A stretch of DNA of 64,000 nt from Desulfobacula sp. (GTDB lineage: Bacteria > Desulfobacterota > Desulfobacteria > Desulfobacterales > Desulfobacteraceae). Numbering within the stretch: the stretch's first letter is position 1; the number at the start of each line of letters is the position of its first letter. Location of the stretch: contig JANQML010000039.1 of NCBI GenBank assembly GCA_028280105.1, positions 1-64,000 on the forward strand, read 5' to 3'. This document shows positions 45,315 through 53,500 of the stretch, piece by piece. The position numbers and the translations under genes are program-made. The notes under the pieces are model-generated. The model was not told the DNA's origin, searched no databases, and saw nothing but the letters and a program-made list of their open reading frames with translations.

Positions 45315-45815
45315 ATGAAAAGATTTGATAAAATAATGGAAAGAAAACAGCGGCTGATGAAGGGCATTGCTTCAGTCTGTTTGATGGGCATGTGTCTAAT
45401 GACCTGTGCCGATGTTATCCTAAGGTCGACATTGAACAAGCCGATATTTGGATCTGAAGAAATTGTTTCAATATTTGCCATATTGGCAATTGGCTTCGCT
45501 CTCCCATATTCGCACAGGAAAAATTCACATGTAGGTGTTGAGATCCTGATGAGACTGTTAAGCCGTAAAGTTCAAAAGAGGGTCAGGTTTATCACAAATA
45601 TCTTTGCCTTTCTCCTGTTTATGGTGCTCAGCTGGAAAATGACGGTTTACGGTCATGTCATGCAACACTCCGGAGAACTATCGATGAACCTTGAACTGCC
45701 AATGTATTATTTTGTATATGCTCTGGCTTTTTGTCTTTTTATTATGGCCCTTAGTGTGCTGCAGGATATTCTAGAGTTTTTTCAGGAGATGAGAGGGAAA
45801 CATGACGCCTTTTAG
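45315..45815 (+). CDS. TRAP transporter small permease 1 (DctQ family)
   Basis: A 166-aa protein with four hydrophobic helices typical of DctQ (about 16-36, 52-72, 97-117, 135-155). The conserved region ADVILRSTLNKPIFGSEEIVSIFAILAIGFALPYSHRKNSHVGVEILMRLL matches the family. It overlaps the large permease gene by 14 bp. Confidence 0.82.
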   Translation: MKRFDKIMERKQRLMKGIASVCLMGMCLMTCADVILRSTLNKPIFGSEEIVSIFAILAIGFALPYSHRKNSHVGVEILMRLLSRKVQKRVRFITNIFAFLLFMVLSWKMTVYGHVMQHSGELSMNLELPMYYFVYALAFCLFIMALSVLQDILEFFQEMRGKHDAF

Positions 45816-47115
45816 TATTGGAATCATAGGTATAGTGATAATGCTGGCAATTTTTATGACAAAGATGCCCGTAGCCTATGTCATGACATTGGTCGGTTTG
45901 GGAGGATTCTGCTATATCATCTCTTTAGATGCGGGATTGAATCTGCTCCCCCGGGTTTTTTATGACTCGTTTTCAGCATATGAACTGACCACAATTCCTC
46001 TCTTTGTCCTCATGGGGCAACTGGCGTTCAATACCGGCATTAGCAGAAGATTATATAATACAGCCTATACTTTTTTTGGAAGTACCAGGGGGGGACTGGC
46101 AATGGCTACTGTTGCATCATGTACCGCATTTGGTGCTGTATGCGGCTCCAGTCCTGCCACGGCTGCCACCATGGCAACTGTTGGTATACCGGAGATGAAA
46201 CGGTTTAATTATAAGAATGGGCTGGCAGCCGGTTCAGTTGCATCAGGGGGAGGTTTAGGGATGATTATGCCACCCTCCGTTGTACTGATTATCTATGGTA
46301 TATTGACGGAGCAATCCATCGGAGCCCTGTTTGTATCCGGAATATTTCCGGCTTTGTTGATGACCTTTTTATTTATTGTGTCCGTGTATATCACGTGCAG
46401 AATGAATCCTGAAAAAGGCCCCAAAGGGGAAAAGTTTACACTTGTTGAGAAGATAAAATCCCTTGCAGGATTATTTGACACCGTACTTGTATTTGCTCTG
46501 GTTATGGCCGGTCTTTTCGGAGGCTTTTTTACTCCGACCGAATCGGCTGCCGTAGGGGTTTTGGCTGTATTAACAGTGTCGATGATTAGAAGGCAGCTCT
46601 CATGGAAAGCATTTGTAAAATCACTTAATGAGACATTGCAAACGTCTTGTATGATTCTGTTTCTCATAGCAGGTGCTGTTATTTTCGGAAAATTTTTGGC
46701 AGTGACCCGTATTCCTTTTGAATTGGCAGCATGGGTTGGTGGTTTTGATTTGCCGCCTTATCTTATTATAGGCGTTATCATAATGATTTATTTTTTTGGC
46801 GGCTGTTTCATGGACTCGCTGGGTTTGATAATGCTCACAATTCCTATCTTTTTCCCAATTGTTGTGAATTTAGGATTTGACCCCATATGGTTTGGAATAA
46901 TAATTGTACTGGTGACTGAGATGGGTGTCATTACCCCGCCGGTGGGGATTAATGTCTATGTTGTATACGGTGTTGCTCAAAATGTGGCCGGGGATATCAC
47001 TTTGGAATCCATTTTTAAGGGTATTTTACCCTTTCTCCTGGCTGTTGTGGTCGGTATCATCATATTGATGATATTTCCCAAAATAGTATTGTTCCTGCCT
47101 AATCTTCTTTACTGA
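45802..47115 (+). CDS. TRAP transporter large permease 1 (DctM family)
   Basis: A 437-aa membrane protein with about 12 segments. Family hallmarks are YTFFGSTRGGLAMATVASCTAFGAVCGSSPATAATMATVGIPEMKR, GLAAGSVASGGGLGMIMPPSV, and GVITPPVGINVYVV. It completes the Na+-driven uptake system with the neighbouring DctP and DctQ proteins. The gene is followed by a 161-bp gap before the dioxygenase-like gene. Confidence 0.87.
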   Translation: MTPFSIGIIGIVIMLAIFMTKMPVAYVMTLVGLGGFCYIISLDAGLNLLPRVFYDSFSAYELTTIPLFVLMGQLAFNTGISRRLYNTAYTFFGSTRGGLAMATVASCTAFGAVCGSSPATAATMATVGIPEMKRFNYKNGLAAGSVASGGGLGMIMPPSVVLIIYGILTEQSIGALFVSGIFPALLMTFLFIVSVYITCRMNPEKGPKGEKFTLVEKIKSLAGLFDTVLVFALVMAGLFGGFFTPTESAAVGVLAVLTVSMIRRQLSWKAFVKSLNETLQTSCMILFLIAGAVIFGKFLAVTRIPFELAAWVGGFDLPPYLIIGVIIMIYFFGGCFMDSLGLIMLTIPIFFPIVVNLGFDPIWFGIIIVLVTEMGVITPPVGINVYVVYGVAQNVAGDITLESIFKGILPFLLAVVVGIIILMIFPKIVLFLPNLLY

Positions 47116-47276
47116 TTAGTTCCTCCCCTCTGATCGCTTTTGTTTTCTTCCGTTAAGAGCCGATTGCAATCAGGGGGCGTTCTATTGAAAATGTTCCTTT
47201 ATCTGATGGCAGGTTTTATTGATGAATACCAATACTGCGGCAATGGCAGGTGGCGAATTAAAAAAAGAGATAGGGT

Positions 47277-48272
47277 ATGACGTATAATAACGAACAACAG
47301 GAAAAGACTGTCATGAAATCCAGATTGATATGTGCTTCACACAGCCCGCTGCTCTATTGCTATAAAAAAGAACCTCAGCAAATGGAGGAACTTCAAATTG
47401 CGATAAAGTCTCAAAGCGATGCCATTAAAAAATATGACCCTGAATTGGTCATCGCCTTTGGGTCAGATCATTTCAATGGTTTTTTTCTTAAGATGATGCC
47501 GTCATTTTGTGTTGGTTTTAAGGCAGATGCGGTGAATGATATTGGCGGTTTTCCCGGTCCCCTGGATGTTCCGGAAGAGATTGCCAAGAATCTTGTCACT
47601 GATCTCAGGCATCAAAACATAGATACCTCTGTCTCATATCAAATGACCGTCGACCATGCTTTTTCCCAGACAATTCATCTGATGCTCAAAGGAATTTCGA
47701 CTCGACCTGTTATACCCATTTTCATCAATTGCATCACCCCTCCCTATGTTCCGTTTATCAGAACCCGGAAGCTTGGGGAGGCGGTTGGGCGGTTTAGCGA
47801 GAAACTTGGTAAAAGGGTTTTGTTCCTGGCATCGGGGGGGATGTCTCATCACCCGGCCAGGTATTATCCTTCTTTAGAAGATGCTGATGAATCGGTTAAA
47901 GCCTGGCTGATTTCAGGTGGGGATGACCCTAACTCACCCACAAAGGATCAATGGCTCAAACGTCTGTATGACATGCACCATGAAGGTGCGGAGATGATTG
48001 CCCGCGGTGAACGTACCGCTGCCCAGATGCATCTTAACCCCGATGCTGACCATCGATTTCTCGACATTTTGAAAGAAAACCGATTAGAGGAATATGACAC
48101 CTGGGATCAAACTGAATTAATTGCAGATGGGGGTATCGGCTCTATGGAACTCCATACCTGGATTGCTGCAGCTGCTGCCCACAGGCAACGTGGCGGAAAC
48201 TCGCCGAAAATAAGTTTTTATGATGTGATGCCGGAAATCGGTATTGGTGCCGGCATCGTATTTTCTGATTAG
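47277..48272 (+). CDS. Class III extradiol dioxygenase (MhpB-like)
   Basis: A 331-aa protein closely following E. coli MhpB, the 2,3-dihydroxyphenylpropionate 1,2-dioxygenase: ASHSPLLY, FGSDHFNGFFLKMMPSFC, VSYQMTVDHAFSQ and RVLFLASGGMSHHP are shared. The His residues used for Fe(II) and catalysis (His22, His65, His127 and His191, numbering from 47277) are in place. A start at 47313 (MKSRLICASHSPLL) is nearly as likely. Such enzymes need O2, so finding an intact copy among anaerobic ring-metabolism genes is surprising. It may act under micro-oxic conditions, detoxify catechols, or have a different, O2-independent reaction. Confidence 0.85.
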   Translation: MTYNNEQQEKTVMKSRLICASHSPLLYCYKKEPQQMEELQIAIKSQSDAIKKYDPELVIAFGSDHFNGFFLKMMPSFCVGFKADAVNDIGGFPGPLDVPEEIAKNLVTDLRHQNIDTSVSYQMTVDHAFSQTIHLMLKGISTRPVIPIFINCITPPYVPFIRTRKLGEAVGRFSEKLGKRVLFLASGGMSHHPARYYPSLEDADESVKAWLISGGDDPNSPTKDQWLKRLYDMHHEGAEMIARGERTAAQMHLNPDADHRFLDILKENRLEEYDTWDQTELIADGGIGSMELHTWIAAAAAHRQRGGNSPKISFYDVMPEIGIGAGIVFSD

Positions 48273-48317
48273 CCCGGAAATATTCGGGTTGAGTTGGCGG
48301 GATGAGGAAAGATTGGA

Positions 48318-48503
48318 TCATAAGCTCGGCGGCATGGCGTTTAAAGGCATGGATTTTATTTCCCAGGTAGCCCCCTTTTTGGTGGGTGAATTTTGGATAT
48401 AGTGTTCAGCCTGTTTCCTTGTAGTGAATATCTTGTCGAGATTTCCATTTCCACACGCCCCACACTGCATGGGGTCAAATCTTATAACAACGTATACTTC
48501 CAT
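48318..48503 (-). CDS. Small hypothetical protein with CGAC motif
   Basis: A 61-aa minus-strand frame: MEVYVVIRFDPMQCGACGNGNLDKIFTTRKQAEHYIQNSPTKK. It has AAGAGAG as a possible SD 7 bp before the ATG. The C-x-x-C pair and even composition look protein-like, but no family is recognised. It reads divergently from the Mo oxidoreductase, with the operator palindrome in between, so it could be a regulated small protein or a chance frame. Confidence 0.35.
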   Translation of the reverse strand: MEVYVVIRFDPMQCGACGNGNLDKIFTTRKQAEHYIQNSPTKKGATWEIKSMPLNAMPPSL

Positions 48504-48520
48504 GGCAAACTCTCTTCTTT

Positions 48521-48565
48521 AAATGTAAAATTACATTTAATATACAATACAACAATTAATGCAAC
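48521..48565. promoter_or_regulatory. Regulon operator 6, upstream of the Mo oxidoreductase
   Basis: AAATGTAA (48521-48528), AA, TTACATTT (48531-48538) is a perfect palindrome carrying the TGTAA-N2-TTACA core. TTGCATTAATTG follows on the minus strand (48565-48554). Confidence 0.55.
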
Positions 48566-48893
48566 AATGCTTTTTCAAAAAAATATTGCAGGTTTCAATA
48601 TTGGACTATGGGTGGCCCATGATTACACTGGGTAAATCCCTTCAAACCGGATGTTGCCTTGATGGTCGGCTGCCCCCGAAATATTGGGTTCCCCACGAAA
48701 TATCGGGGAATCAGGTTCATCCTGCCCAAAGTTCATATGTTTGTCAATTAAATAAAGACCGGAATAACGGAGCAGTACAGGAATTGATCCACGAAATACG
48801 CTTCGGCACAATTATTGAAATGTCTCATGATACATTTTATTGCAATTCGGGTTGCTATTAACGCTGAATCGATTAAGTCAAAGGAGATACGCA

Positions 48894-48938
48894 ATGGTTT
48901 TAGGTGATTTAATGCCGGATATGGATAAGAGATCATGA
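48894..48938 (+). CDS. Possible 14-aa leader peptide
   Basis: ATGGTTTTAGG... encodes MVLGDLMPDMDKRS and stops at TGA 48936-48938. A strong SD (AAGGAGATACGC) lies just upstream, better than expected by chance. It ends 45 bp before the Mo oxidoreductase ATG. It could be a leader peptide, or the 5' remnant of a deleted gene. Confidence 0.3.
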   Translation: MVLGDLMPDMDKRS

Positions 48939-48983
48939 TCAGCCACCCATAAAAAAGCAAGATAACATAACAGGAGAACTCTA

Positions 48984-51230
48984 ATGGGAAATGAAGACAA
49001 TGTACAAGTTTTTCCGACTACCATATGGTCGGCCGGCGCCGGTTGCCACGGTGCCTGTGGACAAAAACTTTACGTAAAGGATGGGAAATTGCTCAAGGTC
49101 GAAGGAGACGAAAATGCTTCCTGGAATCAAGGCCGTGCCTGCCCCCGGGTTTTAGCGCTTAAGCAGTATACCTATCATCCGGATCGCATTACCACACCGC
49201 TGAAGCGTGTGGGAAAGAGGGGCGAGGGTAAGTTCGAGCCCATTTCATGGGATGAGGCTTTTGATACCTGTGAGGCAAAGCTCAAAGAAATCCGTGATGA
49301 ATATGGCTCCGAGTCCGTGATCTTCGCCCAGGGCACAGGAAGAGATGTGGGCGGGCCCATATCATTTATGGCCTATAACTACGGAAGTCCCAACTGGGTT
49401 CAACTGGGACTCTCCGGCCAATCGTGCTACACGCCCCGGCTGGGGGGCATGAAAGCCACGATTGGAGATTTTTGCGTTTTGGATGCAGGGCAGTTCTCTG
49501 CCAAACGGTATGACGAACCGGAGTATGAGGTCCCGAAGGTGATTCTGGTATGGGGTCAGAACCCGCCGCCGACTTGTTCCGACGGGTTTTTCGGTCACTG
49601 GATCACCGACTGCATGAAGCGCGGCAGTAAAATTATCTCAGTGGACCCGCGCCATACCTGGATGTCCTCCAGAGCCAAGTACCATCTGCAAATTCGGCCC
49701 GGAACGGACGGCGCGCTGGCCCTGGGTATGCTCAATGTCATCATTAACGAAGAACTCCACGACAAGGAATTTGTGGATAAATGGTGCTACGGGTTTGATG
49801 AACTGAAAGAGAGGGTACAGCAGTATCCGGTGGACAAAGTTGCGGAAATTACATGGATTCCGCAGGATCTGATCGTGAAGGCGGCCCGTCTTTATGCTAA
49901 GAGCAAACCGGCGGCCATCCAGTGGGGAGTTCCCATCGATATGAATCCTGAGGCAACCTCTGTTGCACAGGCCATTACACATCTGTGGTCCGTCACCGGA
50001 AATATCGATGTGCCCGGCGGCAACGTTATCGCGCGCCCGTCGCACGGCGTGACAACTTACCCGTATTCAACCGAGGAACTGGTGGGTCTTTACGGTCAGG
50101 AGCTGGTGGACAAACTCAATAAACTGCGTATCGGATGCAATGATTATCCCATGGTCAAAGGTTTTCGGGGCTGGGCCCAACCGGACATGGTTATCGACCA
50201 GATCGATTCGGGCAAACCGTATCCCATCAAGGGCGCCTGGATTCAGACGGCCAATGTTTTAGGCGGACAGGCGGCCCGGGCAAAACTCCATTATACCGCC
50301 ATGAAAAAGCTGGATTTTGTGGTGGTGGTGGACCTTTTTCATAATCCCACCTCCATGGCCCTGGCCGATATTGTTCTTCCGGCGGCAACGTTTGCCGAGA
50401 AAGACAGTTTCCGTTCATGGTGGGTTCCCCTTGGAGTAATGCACAAGACCATACAGGTCGGCGAATGCAAATCCGACTGGGAGATCAACATCGAAATGGC
50501 CAAACGGCTGAATCCCAATTGTAAATATCAATCGGTCAAGGAACTGATTAATGACCGTTTGTCTGTCGCCAACGTAACCTTTGACGAACTGGTGGCCAGG
50601 GGCTCCCAGGCCATGCCGCCGAAAGGCCATCACAGCCGGCCGTATCGACGGCATGAAAAAGGGCTGCTGCGTATGGATGGCAAACCGGGTTTTACGACAG
50701 AGACGGGTAAGGTTGAACTGTACTCCAAAGCATACGAAAGCTGGGGAATGGATCCGCTGCCGTTTTTCCGGGAGCCGGCCCAGAGCCCCACAGAGGTACC
50801 TGAACTTTATAAAAAATACCCATTGATCATGATCACCGGTGCACGCTCGCACATGTTCTTCCATTCGGAACATCGAATGATCCCCTGGCTTCGGGAGAAA
50901 AACCCTGATCCGTACGTCGAAGTCCACCCTGAGACGGCAAAAGCGTTTAACGTCTATGACGGTGAGTGGATCTATCTTGAAAACGATATGGGCAAAGTTA
51001 AACGGAAAGTCAGAATTTCTCTTAGGGTTCACCCTAAAATGGTTCAAACCTTGCACAGTTGGTGGATGCCCGAGATGAAGGGACCGGAGCCCGATCTTTT
51101 TGGCGTGTGGGATTATCAGATCAATCAAATTGTTCCCGGACCCCAGGACAGTAATTCAGGTTTTGGTGGGGGGCAGTATAAAACCACCCTGTGTAAATTA
51201 ACCAAAATCACCGAACAGGAGATAAAATAA
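48984..51230 (+). CDS. Molybdopterin oxidoreductase, DMSO-reductase family
   Basis: A 748-aa catalytic subunit of a type different from the two transhydroxylases. It has Cys21, Cys25 and Cys53 (GCHGACGQ ... RACPR), so one Cys of the usual C-x2-C-x3-C-xn-C is missing: Gly18 takes the first place. A likely Mo ligand is Cys148 in QSCYTPR. Other motifs are VILVWGQNPPPT, SVDPRHTWMSSRAKYHLQIRPGTDGALALGM, VTGNIDVPGGNVIARP, LVVVDLF-type VVVVDLFHNPTSMALADIVLPAATFAEKDS and ITGARSHMFFHSEHR. No Tat signal is seen, so it is cytoplasmic. It is coupled (TAATG) to a small ferredoxin. Substrate unknown. Confidence 0.85.
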   Translation: MGNEDNVQVFPTTIWSAGAGCHGACGQKLYVKDGKLLKVEGDENASWNQGRACPRVLALKQYTYHPDRITTPLKRVGKRGEGKFEPISWDEAFDTCEAKLKEIRDEYGSESVIFAQGTGRDVGGPISFMAYNYGSPNWVQLGLSGQSCYTPRLGGMKATIGDFCVLDAGQFSAKRYDEPEYEVPKVILVWGQNPPPTCSDGFFGHWITDCMKRGSKIISVDPRHTWMSSRAKYHLQIRPGTDGALALGMLNVIINEELHDKEFVDKWCYGFDELKERVQQYPVDKVAEITWIPQDLIVKAARLYAKSKPAAIQWGVPIDMNPEATSVAQAITHLWSVTGNIDVPGGNVIARPSHGVTTYPYSTEELVGLYGQELVDKLNKLRIGCNDYPMVKGFRGWAQPDMVIDQIDSGKPYPIKGAWIQTANVLGGQAARAKLHYTAMKKLDFVVVVDLFHNPTSMALADIVLPAATFAEKDSFRSWWVPLGVMHKTIQVGECKSDWEINIEMAKRLNPNCKYQSVKELINDRLSVANVTFDELVARGSQAMPPKGHHSRPYRRHEKGLLRMDGKPGFTTETGKVELYSKAYESWGMDPLPFFREPAQSPTEVPELYKKYPLIMITGARSHMFFHSEHRMIPWLREKNPDPYVEVHPETAKAFNVYDGEWIYLENDMGKVKRKVRISLRVHPKMVQTLHSWWMPEMKGPEPDLFGVWDYQINQIVPGPQDSNSGFGGGQYKTTLCKLTKITEQEIK

Positions 51231-51562
51231 TGTCCAAGAACGGATTATTGATAAATTACGAGTATTGTACCGGCTGCCATACATGCGAGGTGGCCTGCCA
51301 GCAAGAACATGATTTTCCGGTGGGAAAATGCGGGATTAAAGTGACCGAATACGTCTATGCCGCTGATAAAAAACCGGTGGCAGTGGACTTTATGCCGTTT
51401 GTGACGGAACTGTGTGATCTTTGCATCGAACGGAACCGAAATGGTGAACTGCCGGCATGTGTGAAACACTGTCAATCTTTCTGCATGTCTTTCGGACCAA
51501 TAGATCAGTTGGCGGCACAGATGCAAAAGACACCCCGATCGGCTTTATTCGCACCGTGGTAG
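51230..51562 (+). CDS. Small 4Fe-4S ferredoxin-type electron carrier subunit
   Basis: A 110-aa protein with C-x2-C-x2-C-x3-C at 13-23 (CTGCHTCEVAC) and CDLC-x11-C-x3-C-x3-C later (ELCDLCIERN, ACVKHCQSFC), enough for two clusters. It is much shorter than the usual 180-200 aa partner subunits of DMSO-reductase enzymes, lacking the last cluster pair. The one-base overlap with the catalytic gene shows that they form one complex. Confidence 0.8.
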   Translation: MSKNGLLINYEYCTGCHTCEVACQQEHDFPVGKCGIKVTEYVYAADKKPVAVDFMPFVTELCDLCIERNRNGELPACVKHCQSFCMSFGPIDQLAAQMQKTPRSALFAPW

Positions 51563-51657
51563 CAGGCGTTTCAAATGCATACGATACAGGAGCGGTGTGA
51601 TAAAGAACGATGACACTGCAATGCCGCATAGAAAGAGTCGATTTTTTTTATTCTTTA

Positions 51658-51817
51658 TTGCATGTAAAATTGTACGAAAAAAAATCATCCAATGGTAAAA
51701 TTAAAAAAACAAAGCTTCTTTGGATTGGCCAAAGAGATGATCTAAACACGCATTAGAGGAGGGGGAACCATGGCAACTCGAACTGTAAAAATGTCAACCA
51801 GTTTTGTTGGTGTCTTT
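51658..51817 (+). repeat. Direct repeat copy A: operator, leader and signal-peptide start of TRAP operon 2
   Basis: Strongly similar to 55091-55248. It contains operator 7 (TTGCATGTAAAATTGTACG, 51658-51676), the block AAAGCTTCTTTGGATTGGCC, ATCTAAACACGCATTA, the SD and the first 16 codons. The similarity ends within the signal peptide. Confidence 0.8.
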
Positions 51818-52825
51818 TTTATTTTAATCATATCGGTACTGGGTTATGTCACTGTCGGTGCGGCCAAACCGATCACTTTGACATTTGCCAATCAGAATCC
51901 GGACACGAGCTGGAGTGGGATGAATGCGATCGGGCCCTGGGCAAAACAGGTGGAAAAAGCGACCAACGGAAGGGTAAAAATCCAGATCTATTACAGCCAA
52001 ACGCTTACCAAAGGTAAAGACACCTGGGGCGCCACTAAGGCCGGCATCGCAGACATTGGATGGTGTTTTCACGGTTATTGGCCGGGAATGACGCCGACTG
52101 CGGATGTCATCAGTCTTCCGGCACTACCCTTTAAAACGGCTGAAAAGGGAAGTGAAGTGCTGTGGAAATTATATGATAAGTATCCGTCGATCCAAAAGGA
52201 ATTTGCCGATAACAAAGTACTCTTGCTCTTTACCAGCAACCCTTACATCCTCATTACAAGCAAAAAACCGGTTCAAAAACTGGAAGACATAAAAGGCATG
52301 AAGATACGGATGAGCGGCGGCCCCCCCACAGACATGCTCAAAGCATTGGGCGGCACCCCCATGTTGATTCCCATGCCGGAAAACTACATCTCGATGCAAA
52401 AAGGGGTGATCGATGGAATGGGGGCACCCTGGGAGGCGATCCATGGATTTCGGCTCTATGAGGTTGCAAAATATTACACTGCCACACCTTTTCCGGCTGT
52501 ATATTTCTCCATAGCCATGAATAAAAACAAATGGAAAAAATTGCCGAAAGACATCCAAGATGCCATTATGAGTGTCAGTGGCCTGAAAGGGTCTAAATTT
52601 TGGGGACGCAATTTCTTTGATACGGCCAGGGACGGGGTAATGAAGAAGGTCGAATCCGTCGGAAAAACAATCGAAGTATACGAACTGCCGGAAGAGGAAC
52701 GTCAACGATGGCTTGAAAAAGCGGGTAAGCCGATTTGGGAAAAATGGGTTAAAACCATGCAATCCAAAGGGCTTTCCAATGCCCAGGAAATTCTCGACAC
52801 CACTGTTGCGTTAAGCAAGGAGTAA
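51770..52825 (+). CDS. TRAP transporter solute-binding protein 2 (DctP family)
   Basis: A 351-aa periplasmic receptor. The signal peptide spans about 1-32 (MATRTVKMSTSFVGVFFILIISVLGYVTVGAA), then KPITLTFANQNPD, AIGPWAKQVEKATNGRVKIQIYYSQTLTKG, and the ligand Arg in LEDIKGMKIRMSGG. Its mature part differs strongly from DctP 3 although the first 16 residues are nearly the same. SD GGAGGGGG. The ligand is unknown; aromatic acid is the favoured guess. Confidence 0.85.
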   Translation: MATRTVKMSTSFVGVFFILIISVLGYVTVGAAKPITLTFANQNPDTSWSGMNAIGPWAKQVEKATNGRVKIQIYYSQTLTKGKDTWGATKAGIADIGWCFHGYWPGMTPTADVISLPALPFKTAEKGSEVLWKLYDKYPSIQKEFADNKVLLLFTSNPYILITSKKPVQKLEDIKGMKIRMSGGPPTDMLKALGGTPMLIPMPENYISMQKGVIDGMGAPWEAIHGFRLYEVAKYYTATPFPAVYFSIAMNKNKWKKLPKDIQDAIMSVSGLKGSKFWGRNFFDTARDGVMKKVESVGKTIEVYELPEEERQRWLEKAGKPIWEKWVKTMQSKGLSNAQEILDTTVALSKE

Positions 52826-52864
52826 GGAGGGAATCCGTATCGTTTCATGATGACACCATGCGCA

Positions 52865-52975
52865 ATGGTAAGAAGAAGTCATCTTTACTCCATCGTTGTA
52901 TAAAAAAGACGGCAAACAGGCGAAAAGACCTGTTTGAGTATTGATACAATCGTTTGCGACGATGGGGTTTACCAT
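52865..52975 (+). other. Nested stem-loop between dctP-type and dctQ-type genes 2
   Basis: Four nested helices: ATGGTAA (52865-52871)/TTACCAT (52969-52975), CCATCGT (52890-52896)/ACGATGG (52959-52965), TTGTAT (52896-52901)/ATACAA (52944-52949), AAACAGG (52914-52920)/CCTGTTT (52929-52935). It resembles the hairpins at the same place in the other two TRAP operons in position, not in sequence. Confidence 0.55.
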
Positions 52976-53005
52976 TACACATTTTTAACCTGTTTAACCT
53001 GATAC

Positions 53006-53500
53006 ATGAAGGTGGAGATGTTAGCCAACATTGCAAAGAACGTTACACGGATGATGACGGCCGTCGGTGCCGCGGTACTGGCGATGATGATGTTTCTTAC
53101 TGCCCTGGATGTCGGTCTGCGCTATGTTTTCAACCGTCCTTTAGTCGGAGCATTCGAGCTGGTCGAGTATATGATGGCCATTCTCATCCCCTTTAGTATT
53201 GTCTATTGTGCCCATAAGAGAGGCCATGTTGCCGTAGAATTGATTCTGGGGCAGTTCCCCGAAAAAGTACAGGTCTGTTTTGATCTCGTCACCACCTTTT
53301 TGAGTATACTTTTTGTGATCGTTATTGCCTGGCAAAACTTCCTGTACATCCATGAGACCTATATTCTCGGTCTGACTTCAGCGGTATTGCTGATCCCCAC
53401 ATACCCGTTTATGATCCCGGTTGCCATTGGTCTTGTCGCATTTGCCCTGAATCTTATGATTCATCTGCTTGAATTTCTGTCGGAGGTAAAAAAGAGATGA
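53006..53500 (+). CDS. TRAP transporter small permease 2 (DctQ family)
   Basis: A 164-aa, four-helix protein with DVGLRYVFNRPLVGAFELVEYMMAILIPFSIVYCAHKRGHVAVELILGQF, the DctQ signature. The start may be 53006 or 53018; AAGGTGGAG before the second is very close to it. The gene overlaps the large permease by 4 bp (ATGA). Confidence 0.82.
   Translation: MKVEMLANIAKNVTRMMTAVGAAVLAMMMFLTALDVGLRYVFNRPLVGAFELVEYMMAILIPFSIVYCAHKRGHVAVELILGQFPEKVQVCFDLVTTFLSILFVIVIAWQNFLYIHETYILGLTSAVLLIPTYPFMIPVAIGLVAFALNLMIHLLEFLSEVKKR

Larger units (their letters stand above)
48504..48983. other. 480-bp control region before the 748-aa Mo enzyme
   Basis: Apart from the operator near 48521-48565 and a leader-sized frame at 48894 nothing coding is convincing. 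Two similar stretches, CCCGGAAATATTCGGGTT (48273-48290) and CCCCGAAATATTGGGTT (about 48675-48691), bracket the small minus-strand frame; they may be hairpin remnants. Confidence 0.35.
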
